Translations under genes and position numbers: made by a program
Shown: positions 38,801-52,650 of the stretch, one piece after another
Layout of the letters: each line of letters starts with the position of its first letter
Position numbering within the stretch: position 1 is the stretch's first letter
Assembly (NCBI GenBank): GCA_964057225.1
Contig: OZ059894.1
Coordinates: forward strand, 21,730,476-21,794,475
Source of the DNA: Auanema rhodensis
Lineage: Eukaryota; Nematoda; Chromadorea; Rhabditida; Rhabditidae
DNA length: 64,000 bases
Direction of reading: 5' to 3'
Notes under the pieces: model-generated
Told to the model about the DNA's origin: nothing
Seen by the model: the letters and a program-made list of their open reading frames with translations, nothing else
Databases searched by the model: none

Positions 38801-38961
38801 CAAAAAGTAGATGTTTTTAGATTCCTGTTTTTAAGGCAAAGACGATGGACAATGTTATTCAACGAAAAAATTAATTCTTCAGGGTGAAAATCGAGGATAT
38901 AAGTGTGAACTTATATCAGTTGATATCTCGGTGCATTTTTAAGCTAGCGCAAATCTGATAA
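35803..38961 (+). repeat. HOR a-h, 9-monomer version, monomers 103-111
   Basis: Order: a b c i j e' f g h, 3159 bp. Compared with the 11-monomer version it lacks b' and d. Monomer 108 (e') is a hybrid of i/j (aaaaataag) and e (tttcaagataattcag, acaatatt, cagatgatatatcgg). Confidence 0.85.
37558..37908 (+). repeat. Hybrid monomer 108
   Basis: The left part has taataca followed by aaaaataag as in monomers 81 and 106. The right part has tttcaagataattcag, acaatatt and the cagatgatatatcgg mark of monomers 84 and 93. The crossover lies between about offsets 75 and 180. It sits exactly where type d is missing, so it looks like the product of the exchange that shortened this HOR. Confidence 0.75.
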
Positions 38962-40365
38962 CACAGATCGACGCAGCTTAAAAATCCGCATTGAATGCAC
39001 TATACTACATTGAGAAACGCTTAATACACAAATTAGTTATGATCGTTTGAAAAATGATGCATTAGTGTGTGTTGAGTTTCCATGTACACTCAACATTGCT
39101 TCCAAAAACATTTTGACAAAAATTTTTTCGAAAAATTTCAAAATAATTTAGCAAAAAGTAGATGTTTTTAGATTCCATTTTTTAAGGCAAAGACGATGGA
39201 CAATGTTATTCAACGAAAAAATTAATTCTTCAGGGTGAAAATCGAGGATATAAGTGTAAACTTATATCAGTTGATATCTCGGTGCATTTTTAAGCTAGCG
39301 CAAATCTGATAACACAGATCGACGCAGCTTAAAAATCCGCATCGAATGCACTATACTACATTGAGAAACGCTTAATACACAAATTAGTTATGATCGTTTG
39401 AAAAATGATGCATTAGTGTGTGTTGAGTTTCCATGTACACTCAACATTGCTTCCAAAAACATTTTGACAAAAATTTTTTCGAAAAATTTCAAAATAATTC
39501 AGCAAAAAGTAGATGTTTTTAGATTCCTTTTTTCAAGGCAAAGACGATGGACAATGTTATTCAACGAAAAAATTGATTCTTCAGGGTGAAAATCGAGGAT
39601 ATTTGTGTGAACTTATATCAGTTGATATCTCGGTGCATTTTTAAGCTAGCGCAAATCTGATAACACAGATCGACGCAGCTTAAAAATTCGCAACGAATGC
39701 ACTATACTACATTGAGAAACGCTTAATACAAAAATTAGTTATGATCGTTTGAAAAATGATGCATTAGTGTATGTTGAGTTTCCATGTACACTCAACATTG
39801 CTTCCAAAAACATTTTGACAAAAATTTTTTCGAAAAATTTCAAAATAATTTAGCAAAAAGTAGATGTTTTTAGATTCCTTTTTTCAAGGCAAAGACGATG
39901 GACAATGTTATTCAACGAAAAAATTAATTCTTCAGGGTGAAAATCGAGGATATAAGTGTGAACTTATATCAGTTGATATCTCGGTGCATTTTTAAGCTAG
40001 CGCAAATCTGATAACACAGATCGACGCAGCTTAAAAATCCGCAACGAATGCACTATACTACATTGAGAAACGCTTAATACAAAAATAAGTTATGATCGTT
40101 TGAAAAATGATGCATTAGTGTATGTTGAGTTTCCATGTACACTCAACATTGCTTCCAAAAACATTTTGACAAAAATTTTTTCGAAAAATTTCAAAATAAT
40201 TCAGCAAAAAGTAGATGTTTTTAGATTCCTTTTTTCAAGGCAAAGACGATGGACAATGTTATTCAACGAAAAAATTAATTCTTCAGGGTGAAAATCGAGG
40301 ATATAAGTGTGAACTTATATCAGTTGATATCTCGGTGCATTTTTAAGCTAGCGCAAATCTGATAA
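38962..40365 (+). repeat. HOR a-h, truncated version, monomers 112-115
   Basis: Order: a b c j, 1404 bp, then the family stops. Monomer 114 has a private aaaattcgcaacg. After monomer 115 the array changes to the subtypes of the 17-mer block. Confidence 0.82.
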
Positions 40366-40716
40366 CACAGATCGACGCAGCTTAAAAATCCGCATCGAAT
40401 GCACTATACTACATTGAGAAACGTTTGATACAAAAATTAGTTATGATCGTTTGAAAAATGATGCATTAGTGTATGTTGAGTTTCCATGTACACTCAACAT
40501 TGCTTCCAAAAACATTTTGACAAAAATTTTTTCGAAAAATTTCAAAATAATTTAGCAAAAAGTATATGTTTTTAGATTCCTTTTTTTAAGGCAAAGACGA
40601 TGGACAATGTTATTCAACGAAAAAATTAATTCTTCAGGGTGAAAATCGAGGATATAAGTGTGAACTTATATCAGTTGATATCTCGGTGCATTTTTAAGCT
40701 AGCGCAAATCTGATAA
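40366..40716 (+). repeat. Monomer 116, left edge of the 17-mer duplication
   Basis: It has cgtttgatac and ccttttttt with a private agtatatg. It corresponds to monomer 133 (46333-46683), which differs by having agtagatg and tttttgagg. The near-identity of the two 17-mers therefore starts in the right part of this monomer. Confidence 0.75.
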
Positions 40717-43700
40717 CACAGATCGACGCAGCTTAAAAATCCGCATCGAATGCACTATACTACATTGAGAAACGCTTAATACACAAATTAGTTATGATCG
40801 TTTGAAAAATGATGCATTAGTGTATGTTGAGTTTCCATGTACACTCAACATTGCTTCCAAAAACATTTTGACAAAAATTTTTTCGAAAAATTTCAAAATA
40901 ATTCAGCAAAAAGTAGATGTTTTTAGATTCCTTTTTTCAAGGCAAAGACGATGGACAATGTTATTCAACGAAAAAATTAATTCTTCAGGGTGAAAATCGA
41001 GGATATAAGTGTGAACTTATATCAGTTGATATCTCGGTGCATTTTTAAGCTAGCGCAAATCTGATAACACAGATCGACGCAGCTTAAAAATCCGCATCGA
41101 ATGCACTATACTACATTGAGAAACGTTTGATACAAAAATTAGTTATGATCGTTTGAAAAATGATGCATTAGTGTATGTTGAGTTTCCATGTACACTCAAC
41201 ATTGCTTCCAAAAACATTTTGACAAAAATTTTTTCGAAAAATTTCAAAATAATTTAGCAAAAAGTAGATGTTTTTAGATTCCTTTTTTTAAGGCAAAGAC
41301 GATGGACAATGTTATTCAACGAAAAAATTAATTCTTCAGGGTGAAAATCGAGGATATAAGTGTGAACTTATATCAGTTGATATCTCGGTGCATTTTTAAG
41401 CTAGCGCAAATCTGATAACACAGATCGACGCAGCTTAAAAATCCGCATCAAATGCACAATACTACATTGAGAAACGTTTGATACAAAAATTAGTTATGAT
41501 CGTTTGAAAAATGATGCATTAGTGTATGTTGAGTTTCCATGTACACTCAACATTGCTTCCAAAAACATTTTGACAAAAATTTTTTCGAAAAATTTCAAAA
41601 TAATTCAGCAAAAAGTAGATGTTTTTAGATTCCTTTTTTCAAGGCAAAGACGATGGACAATGTTATTCAACGAAAAAATTAATTCTTCATGGTGAAAATC
41701 GAGGATATAAGTGTGAACTTATATCAGTTGATATCTCGGTGCATTTTTAAGCTAGCGCAAATCTGATAACACAGATCGACGCAGCTTAAAAATCCGCATC
41801 GAATGCACTATACTACATTGAGAAACGCTTAATACAAAAATTAGTTATGATCGTTTGAAAAATGATGCATTAGTGTATGTTGAGTTTCCATGTACACTCA
41901 ACATTGCTTCCAAAAACATTTTGACAAAAATTTTTTCGAAAAATTTCATAATAATTTAGCAAAAAGTAGATGTTTTTAGATTCCTGTTTTTAAGGCAAAG
42001 ACGATGGACAATGTTATTCAACGAAAAAATTAATTCTTCAGGGTGAAAATCGAGGATATAAGTGTGAACTTATATCAGTTGATATCTCGGTGCATTTTTA
42101 AGCTAGCGCAAATTTGATAACACAGATCGACGCAGCTTAAAAATCCGCATCGAATGCACTATACTACATTGAGAAACGCTTGATACAAAAATTAGTTATG
42201 TTCGTTTGAAAAATGATGCATTAGTGTATGTTGAGTTTCCATGTACACTCAACATTGCTTCAAAAAACATTTTGACAAAAATTTTTTCGAAAAATTTCAA
42301 AATAATTTAGCAAAAAGTAGATGTTTTTAGATTCCTTTTTTTGAGGCAAAGACGATGGACAATGTTATTCAACGAAAAAATTGATTCTTCAGGGTGAAAA
42401 TCGAGGATATAAGTGTGAACTTATATCAGTTGATATCTCGGTGCATTTTTAAGCTAGCGCAAATCTGATAACACAGATCGACGCAGCTTAAAAATCCGCA
42501 TCGAATGCACTATACTACATTGAGAAACGCTTAATACAAAAATTAGTTATGATCGTTTGAAAAATGATGCATTAGTGTATGTTGAGTTTCCATGTACACT
42601 CAACATTGCTTCCAAAAACATTTTGACAAAAATTTTTTCGAAAAATTTCATAATAATTTAGCAAAAAGTAGATGTTTTTAGATTCCTGTTTTTAAGGCAA
42701 AGACGATGGACAATGTTATTCAACGAAAAAATTAATTCTTCAGGGTGAAAATCGAGGATATAAGTGTGAACTTATATCAGTTGATATCTCGGTGCATTTT
42801 GAAGCTAGCGCAAATTTGATAACACAGATCGACGCAGCTTAAAAATCCGCATCGAATGCACTATACTACATTGAGAAACGCTTGATACAAAAATTAGTTA
42901 TGTTCGTTTGAAAAATGATGCATTAGTGTATGTTGAGTTTCCATGTACACTCAACATTGCTTCAAAAAACATTTTGACAAAAATTTTTTCGAAAAATTTC
43001 AAAATAATTTAGCAAAAAGTAGATGTTTTTAGATTCCATTTTTCAAGGCAAAGACGATAGACAATGTTATTCAACGAAAAAATTAATTCTTCAGGGTGAA
43101 AATCGAGGATATAAGTGTGAACTTATATCAGTTGATATCTCGGTGCATTTTTAAGCTAGCGCAAATCTGATAACACAGATCGACGCAGCTTAAAAATCCG
43201 CATCGAATGCACTATACTACATCAAGAAACGCTTGATACAAAAATTAGTTATGATCGTTTGAAAAATGATGCATTAGTGTATGTTGAGTTTCCATGTACA
43301 CTCAACATTGCTTCCAAAAACATTTTGACAAAAATTTTTTCGAAAAATTTCAAAATATTTTAGCAAAAAGTAGATGTTTTTAGATTCCTGTTTTTAAGGC
43401 AAAGACGATGGACAATGTTATTCAACGAAAAAATTAATTCTTCAGGGTGAAAATCGAGGATATAAGTGTGAACTTATATCAGTTGATATCTCGGTGCATT
43501 TTTAAGCTAGCGCAAATCTGATAACACAGATCGACGCAGCTTAAAAATCCGCATCGAATGCACTATACTACATCAAGAAACGCTTGATACAAAAATTAGT
43601 TATGTTCGTTTGAAAAATGATGCATTAGTGTATGTTGAGTTTCCATGTACACTCAACATTGCTTCAAAAAACATTTTGACAAAAATTTTTTCGAAAAATT

Positions 43701-46683
43701 TCAAAATAATTTAGCAAAAAGTAGATGTTTTTAGATTCCTTTTTTTGAGGCAAAGACGATGGACAATGTTATTCAACGAAAAAATTGATTCTTCAGGGTG
43801 AAAATCGAGGATATAAGTGTGAACTTATATCAGTTGATATCTCGGTGCATTTTTAAGCTAGCGCAAATCTGATAACACAGATCGACGCAGCTTAAAAATC
43901 CGCATCGAATGCACTATACTACATTGAGAAACGCTTAATACAAAAATTAGTTATGATCGTTTGAAAAATGATGCATTAGTGTATGTTGAGTTTCCATGTA
44001 CACTCAACATTGCTTCCAAAAACATTTTGACAAAAATTTTTTCGAAAAATTTCATAATAATTTAGCAAAAAGTAGATGTTTTTAGATTCCTGTTTTTAAG
44101 GCAAAGACGATGGACAATGTTATTCAACGAAAAAATTAATTCTTCAGGGTGAAAATCGAGGATATAAGTGTGAACTTATATCAGTTGATATCTCGGTGCA
44201 TTTTGAAGCTAGCGCAAATCTGATAACACAGATCGACGCAGCTTAAAAATCCGCATCGAATGCACTATACTACATTGAGAAACGCTTAATACAAAAATTA
44301 GTTATGATCGTTTGAAAAATGATGCATTAGTGTATGTTGAGTTTCCATGTACACTCAACATTGCTTCAAAAAACATTTTGACAAAAATTTTTTCGAAAAA
44401 TTTCATAATAATTTAGCAAAAAGTAGATGTTTTTAGATTCCTGTTTTTAAGGCAAAGACGATGGACAATGTTATTCAACGAAAAAATTAATTCTCCAGGG
44501 TGAAAATCGAGGATATAAGTGTGAACTTATATCAGTTGATATCTCGGTGCATTTTGAAGCTAGCGCAAATTTGATAACACAGATCGACGCAGCTTAAAAA
44601 TCCGCATCGAATGCACTATACTACATTGAGAAACGCTTGATACAAAAATTAGTTATGTTCGTTTGAAAAATGATGCATTAGTGTATGTTGAGTTTCCATG
44701 TACACTCAACATTGCTTCAAAAAACATTTTGACAAAAATTTTTTCGAAAAATTTCAAAATAATTTAGCAAAAAGTAGATGTTTTTAGATTCCATTTTTCA
44801 AGGCAAAGACGATAGACAATGTTATTCAACGAAAAAATTAATTCTTCAGGGTGAAAATCGAGGATATAAGTGTGAACTTATATCAGTTGATATCTCGGTG
44901 CATTTTTAAGCTAGCGCAAATCTGATAACACAGATCGACGCAGCTTAAAAATCCGCATCGAATGCACTATACTACATCAAGAAACGCTTGATACAAAAAT
45001 TAGTTATGATCGTTTGAAAAATGATGCATTAGTGTATGTTGAGTTTCCATGTACACTCAACATTGCTTCCAAAAACATTTTGACAAAAATTTTTTCGAAA
45101 AATTTCAAAATAATTTAGCAAAAAGTAGATGTTTTTAGATTCCTTTTTTTGAGGCAAAGACGATGGACAATGTTATTCAACGAAAAAATTGATTCTTCAG
45201 GGTGAAAATCGAGGATATAAGTGTGAACTTATATCAGTTGATATCTCGGTGCATTTTTAAGCTAGCGCAAATCTGATAACACAGATCGACGCAGCTTAAA
45301 AATCCGCATCGAATGCACTATACTACATTGAGAAACGCTTAATACAAAAATTAGTTATGATCGTTTGAAAAATGATGCATTAGTGTATGTTGAGTTTCCA
45401 TGTACACTCAACATTGCTTCCAAAAACATTTTGACAAAAATTTTTTCGAAAAATTTCATAATAATTTAGCAAAAAGTAGATGTTTTTAGATTCCTGTTTT
45501 TAAGGCAAAGACGATGGACAATGTTATTCAACGAAAAAATTAATTCTTCAGGGTGAAAATCGAGGATATAAGTGTGAACTTATATCAGTTGATATCTCGG
45601 TGCATTTTGAAGCTAGCGCAAATCTGTAAACACAGATCGACGCAGCTTAAAAATCCGCATCGAATGCACTATACTACATCAAGAAACGCTTGATACAAAA
45701 ATTAGTTATGATCGTTTGAAAAATGATGCATTAGTGTATGTTGAGTTTCCATGTACACTCAACATTGCTTCCAAAAACATTTTGACAAAAATTTTTTCGA
45801 AAAATTTCAAAATAATTTAGCAAAAAGTAGATGTTTTTAGATTCCTTTTTTTGAGGCAAAGACGATGGACAATGTTATTCAACGAAAAAATTGATTCTTC
45901 AGGGTGAAAATCGAGGATATAAGTGTGAACTTATATCAGTTGATATCTCGGTGCATTTTTAAGCTAGCGCAAATCTGATAACACAGATCGACGCAGCTTA
46001 AAAATCCGCATCGAATGCACTATACTACATTGAGAAACGCTTAATACAAAAATTAGTTATGTTCGTTTGAAAAATGATGCATTAGTGTATGTTGAGTTTC
46101 CATGTACACTCAACATTGCTTCCAAAAACATTTTGACAAAACTTTTTTCGAAAAATTTCAAAATAATTTAGCAAAAAGTAGATGTTTTTAGATTCCTTTT
46201 TTCAAGGCAAAGACGATGGACAATGTTATTCAACGAAAAAATTAATTCTTCAGGGTGAAAATCGAGGATATAAGTGTGAACTTATATCAGTTGATATCTC
46301 GGTGCATTTTTAAGCTAGCGCAAATCTGATAACACAGATCGACGCAGCTTAAAAATCCGCATCGAATGCACTATACTACATTGAGAAACGTTTGATACAA
46401 AAATTAGTTATGATCGTTTGAAAAATGATGCATTAGTGTATGTTGAGTTTCCATGTACACTCAACATTGCTTCCAAAAACATTTTGACAAAAATTTTTTC
46501 GAAAAATTTCAAAATAATTTAGCAAAAAGTAGATGTTTTTAGATTCCTTTTTTTGAGGCAAAGACGATGGACAATGTTATTCAACGAAAAAATTAATTCT
46601 TCAGGGTGAAAATCGAGGATATAAGTGTGAACTTATATCAGTTGATATCTCGGTGCATTTTTAAGCTAGCGCAAATCTGATAA
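40717..46683 (+). repeat. 17-mer duplication, copy 1 (monomers 117-133)
   Basis: The 5967-bp unit has distinctive monomers in fixed order: 119 with gcatcaaatgcacaatac and cttcatgg; 121 and 125 with gttcg, tttttgagg and aattgattc; 122, 126, 127 and 130 with cctgttttt and ttttgaagct; 127 also with ttctccagg; 124 with aaatatttt. The same order recurs 5967 bp later. In monomer 132 the match to copy 2 ends between the gttcg mark and a private acaaaactttttt. Confidence 0.9.
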
Positions 46684-49600
46684 CACAGATCGACGCAGCT
46701 TAAAAATCCGCATCGAATGCACTATACTACATTGAGAAACGCTTAATACACAAATTAGTTATGATCGTTTGAAAAATGATGCATTAGTGTATGTTGAGTT
46801 TCCATGTACACTCAACATTGCTTCCAAAAACATTTTGACAAAAATTTTTTCGAAAAATTTCAAAATAATTCAGCAAAAAGTAGATGTTTTTAGATTCCTT
46901 TTTTCAAGGCAAAGACGATGGACAATGTTATTCAACGAAAAAATTAATTCTTCAGGGTGAAAATCGAGGATATAAGTGTGAACTTATATCAGTTGATATC
47001 TCGGTGCATTTTTAAGCTAGCGCAAATCTGATAACACAGATCGACGCAGCTTAAAAATCCGCATCGAATGCACTATACTACATTGAGAAACGTTTGATAC
47101 AAAAATTAGTTATGATCGTTTGAAAAATGATGCATTAGTGTATGTTGAGTTTCCATGTACACTCAACATTGCTTCCAAAAACATTTTGACAAAAATTTTT
47201 TCGAAAAATTTCAAAATAATTTAGCAAAAAGTAGATGTTTTTAGATTCCTTTTTTTAAGGCAAAGACGATGGACAATGTTATTCAACGAAAAAATTAATT
47301 CTTCAGGGTGAAAATCGAGGATATAAGTGTGAACTTATATCAGTTGATATCTCGGTGCATTTTTAAGCTAGCGCAAATCTGATAACACAGATCGACGCAG
47401 CTTAAAAATCCGCATCAAATGCACAATACTACATTGAGAAACGTTTGATACAAAAATTAGTTATGATCGTTTGAAAAATGATGCATTAGTGTATGTTGAG
47501 TTTCCATGTACACTCAACATTGCTTCCAAAAACATTTTGACAAAAATTTTTTCGAAAAATTTCAAAATAATTCAGCAAAAAGTAGATGTTTTTAGATTCC
47601 TTTTTTCAAGGCAAAGACGATGGACAATGTTATTCAACGAAAAAATTAATTCTTCATGGTGAAAATCGAGGATATAAGTGTGAACTTATATCAGTTGATA
47701 TCTCGGTGCATTTTTAAGCTAGCGCAAATCTGATAACACAGATCGACGCAGCTTAAAAATCCGCATCGAATGCACTATACTACATTGAGAAACGCTTAAT
47801 ACAAAAATTAGTTATGATCGTTTGAAAAATGATGCATTAGTGTATGTTGAGTTTCCATGTACACTCAACATTGCTTCCAAAAACATTTTGACAAAAATTT
47901 TTTCGAAAAATTTCATAATAATTTAGCAAAAAGTAGATGTTTTTAGATTCCTGTTTTTAAGGCAAAGACGATGGACAATGTTATTCAACGAAAAAATTAA
48001 TTCTTCAGGGTGAAAATCGAGGATATAAGTGTGAACTTATATCAGTTGATATCTCGGTGCATTTTTAAGCTAGCGCAAATTTGATAACACAGATCGACGC
48101 AGCTTAAAAATCCGCATCGAATGCACTATACTACATTGAGAAACGCTTGATACAAAAATTAGTTATGTTCGTTTGAAAAATGATGCATTAGTGTATGTTG
48201 AGTTTCCATGTACACTCAACATTGCTTCAAAAAACATTTTGACAAAAATTTTTTCGAAAAATTTCAAAATAATTTAGCAAAAAGTAGATGTTTTTAGATT
48301 CCTTTTTTTGAGGCAAAGACGATGGACAATGTTATTCAACGAAAAAATTGATTCTTCAGGGTGAAAATCGAGGATATAAGTGTGAACTTATATCAGTTGA
48401 TATCTCGGTGCATTTTTAAGCTAGCGCAAATCTGATAACACAGATCGACGCAGCTTAAAAATCCGCATCGAATGCACTATACTACATTGAGAAACGCTTA
48501 ATACAAAAATTAGTTATGATCGTTTGAAAAATGATGCATTAGTGTATGTTGAGTTTCCATGTACACTCAACATTGCTTCCAAAAACATTTTGACAAAAAT
48601 TTTTTCGAAAAATTTCATAATAATTTAGCAAAAAGTAGATGTTTTTAGATTCCTGTTTTTAAGGCAAAGACGATGGACAATGTTATTCAACGAAAAAATT
48701 AATTCTTCAGGGTGAAAATCGAGGATATAAGTGTGAACTTATATCAGTTGATATCTCGGTGCATTTTGAAGCTAGCGCAAATTTGATAACACAGATCGAC
48801 GCAGCTTAAAAATCCGCATCGAATGCACTATACTACATTGAGAAACGCTTGATACAAAAATTAGTTATGTTCGTTTGAAAAATGATGCATTAGTGTATGT
48901 TGAGTTTCCATGTACACTCAACATTGCTTCAAAAAACATTTTGACAAAAATTTTTTCGAAAAATTTCAAAATAATTTAGCAAAAAGTAGATGTTTTTAGA
49001 TTCCATTTTTCAAGGCAAAGACGATAGACAATGTTATTCAACGAAAAAATTAATTCTTCAGGGTGAAAATCGAGGATATAAGTGTGAACTTATATCAGTT
49101 GATATCTCGGTGCATTTTTAAGCTAGCGCAAATCTGATAACACAGATCGACGCAGCTTAAAAATCCGCATCGAATGCACTATACTACATCAAGAAACGCT
49201 TGATACAAAAATTAGTTATGATCGTTTGAAAAATGATGCATTAGTGTATGTTGAGTTTCCATGTACACTCAACATTGCTTCCAAAAACATTTTGACAAAA
49301 ATTTTTTCGAAAAATTTCAAAATATTTTAGCAAAAAGTAGATGTTTTTAGATTCCTGTTTTTAAGGCAAAGACGATGGACAATGTTATTCAACGAAAAAA
49401 TTAATTCTTCAGGGTGAAAATCGAGGATGTAAGTGTGAACTTATATCAGTTGATATCTCGGTGCATTTTTAAGCTAGCGCAAATCTGATAACACAGATCG
49501 ACGCAGCTTAAAAATCCGCATCGAATGCACTATACTACATCAAGAAACGCTTGATACAAAAATTAGTTATGTTCGTTTGAAAAATGATGCATTAGTGTAT

Positions 49601-52600
49601 GTTGAGTTTCCATGTACACTCAACATTGCTTCAAAAAACATTTTGACAAAAATTTTTTCGAAAAATTTCAAAATAATTTAGCAAAAAGTAGATGTTTTTA
49701 GATTCCTTTTTTTGAGGCAAAGACGATGGACAATGTTATTCAACGAAAAAATTGATTCTTCAGGGTGAAAATCGAGGATATAAGTGTGAACTTATATCAG
49801 TTGATATCTCGGTGCATTTTTAAGCTAGCGCAAATCTGATAACACAGATCGACGCAGCTTAAAAATCCGCATCGAATGCACTATACTACATTGAGAAACG
49901 CTTAATACAAAAATTAGTTATGATCGTTTGAAAAATGATGCATTAGTGTATGTTGAGTTTCCATGTACACTCAACATTGCTTCCAAAAACATTTTGACAA
50001 AAATTTTTTCGAAAAATTTCATAATAATTTAGCAAAAAGTAGATGTTTTTAGATTCCTGTTTTTAAGGCAAAGACGATGGACAATGTTATTCAACGAAAA
50101 AATTAATTCTTCAGGGTGAAAATCGAGGATATAAGTGTGAACTTATATCAGTTGATATCTCGGTGCATTTTGAAGCTAGCGCAAATCTGATAACACAGAT
50201 CGACGCAGCTTAAAAATCCGCATCGAATGCACTATACTACATTGAGAAACGCTTAATACAAAAATTAGTTATGATCGTTTGAAAAATGATGCATTAGTGT
50301 ATGTTGAGTTTCCATGTACACTCAACATTGCTTCAAAAAACATTTTGACAAAAATTTTTTCGAAAAATTTCATAATAATTTAGCAAAAAGTAGATGTTTT
50401 TAGATTCCTGTTTTTAAGGCAAAGACGATGGACAATGTTATTCAACGAAAAAATTAATTCTCCAGGGTGAAAATCGAGGATATAAGTGTGAACTTATATC
50501 AGTTGATATCTCGGTGCATTTTGAAGCTAGCGCAAATTTGATAACACAGATCGACGCAGCTTAAAAATCCGCATCGAATGCACTATACTACATTGAGAAA
50601 CGCTTGATACAAAAATTAGTTATGTTCGTTTGAAAAATGATGCATTAGTGTATGTTGAGTTTCCATGTACACTCAACATTGCTTCAAAAAACATTTTGAC
50701 AAAAATTTTTTCGAAAAATTTCAAAATAATTTAGCAAAAAGTAGATGTTTTTAGATTCCATTTTTCAAGGCAAAGACGATAGACAATGTTATTCAACGAA
50801 AAAATTAATTCTTCAGGGTGAAAATCGAGGATATAAGTGTGAACTTATATCAGTTGATATCTCGGTGCATTTTTAAGCTAGCGCAAATCTGATAACACAG
50901 ATCGACGCAGCTTAAAAATCCGCATCGAATGCACTATACTACATCAAGAAACGCTTGATACAAAAATTAGTTATGATCGTTTGAAAAATGATGCATTAGT
51001 GTATGTTGAGTTTCCATGTACACTCAACATTGCTTCCAAAAACATTTTGACAAAAATTTTTTCGAAAAATTTCAAAATAATTTAGCAAAAAGTAGATGTT
51101 TTTAGATTCCTTTTTTTGAGGCAAAGACGATGGACAATGTTATTCAACGAAAAAATTGATTCTTCAGGGTGAAAATCGAGGATATAAGTGTGAACTTATA
51201 TCAGTTGATATCTCGGTGCATTTTTAAGCTAGCGCAAATCTGATAACACAGATCGACGCAGCTTAAAAATCCGCATCGAATGCACTATACTACATTGAGA
51301 AACGCTTAATACAAAAATTAGTTATGATCGTTTGAAAAATGATGCATTAGTGTATGTTGAGTTTCCATGTACACTCAACATTGCTTCCAAAAACATTTTG
51401 ACAAAAATTTTTTCGAAAAATTTCATAATAATTTAGCAAAAAGTAGATGTTTTTAGATTCCTGTTTTTAAGGCAAAGACGATGGACAATGTTATTCAACG
51501 AAAAAATTAATTCTTCAGGGTGAAAATCGAGGATATAAGTGTGAACTTATATCAGTTGATATCTCGGTGCATTTTGAAGCTAGCGCAAATCTGATAACAC
51601 AGATCGACGCAGCTTAAAAATCCGCATCGAATGCACTATACTACATCAAGAAACGCTTGATACAAAAATTAGTTATGATCGTTTGAAAAATGATGCATTA
51701 GTGTATGTTGAGTTTCCATGTACACTCAACATTGCTTCCAAAAACATTTTGACAAAAATTTTTTCGAAAAATTTCAAAATAATTTAGCAAAAAGTAGATG
51801 TTTTTAGATTCCTTTTTTTGAGGCAAAGACGATGGACAATGTTATTCAACGAAAAAATTGATTCTTCAGGGTGAAAATCGAGGATATAAGTGTGAACTTA
51901 TATCAGTTGATATCTCGGTGCATTTTTAAGCTAGCGCAAATCTGATAACACAGATCGACGCAGCTTAAAAATCCGCATCGAATGCACTATACTACATTGA
52001 GAAACGCTTAATACAAAAATTAGTTATGTTCGTTTGAAAAATGATGCATTAGTGTATGTTGAGTTTCCATGTACACTCAACATTGCTTCCAAAAACATTT
52101 TGACAAAAATTTTTTCGAAAAATTTCATAATAATTTAGCAAAAAGTAGATGTTTTTAGATTCCTTTTTTTGAGGCAAAGACGATGGACAATGTTATTCAA
52201 CGAAAAAATTGATTCTTCAGGGTGAAAATCGAGGATATAAGTGTGAACTTATATCAGTTGATATCTCGGTGCATTTTTAAGCTAGCGCAAATCTGATAAC
52301 ACAGATCGACGCAGCTTAAAAATCCGCATCGAATGCACTATACTACATTGAGAAACGCTTAATACAAAAATTAGTTATGTTCGTTTGAAAAATGATGCAT
52401 TAGTGTATGTTGAGTTTCCATGTACACTCAACATTGCTTCCAAAAACATTTTGACAAAAATTTTTTCGAAAAATTTCATAATAATTTAGCAAAAAGTAGA
52501 TGTTTTTAGATTCCTGTTTTTAAGGCAAAGACGATGGACAATGTTATTCAACGAAAAAATTAATTCTTCAGGGTGAAAATCGAGGATATAAGTGTGAACT

Positions 52601-52650
52601 TATATCAGTTGATATCTCGGTGCATTTTGAAGCTAGCGCAATTCTGATAG
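46684..52650 (+). repeat. 17-mer duplication, copy 2 (monomers 134-150)
   Basis: Monomers 134-148 repeat 117-131 one for one, with all private marks including cttcatgg (136) and ttctccagg (144). I noticed only two differing places: gatgtaagt in monomer 141, and in copy 1 ctgtaaacac in monomer 130. The match runs from about 46.56 to 52.1 kb, some 5.5 kb. Monomers 149 and 150 differ from 132 and 133, with cataataat in both and a private attctgatagcac in 150. Confidence 0.9.

Noticed and set aside
23252-41695. 63-codon open frames repeated at 351-bp or larger steps as small genes
   Set aside because: They start at TTG with no in-frame ATG upstream before a stop, lie wholly inside satellite monomers, are closed by TAG in most copies, and differ between copies mainly at amino-acid-changing sites. 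No family is recognisable.
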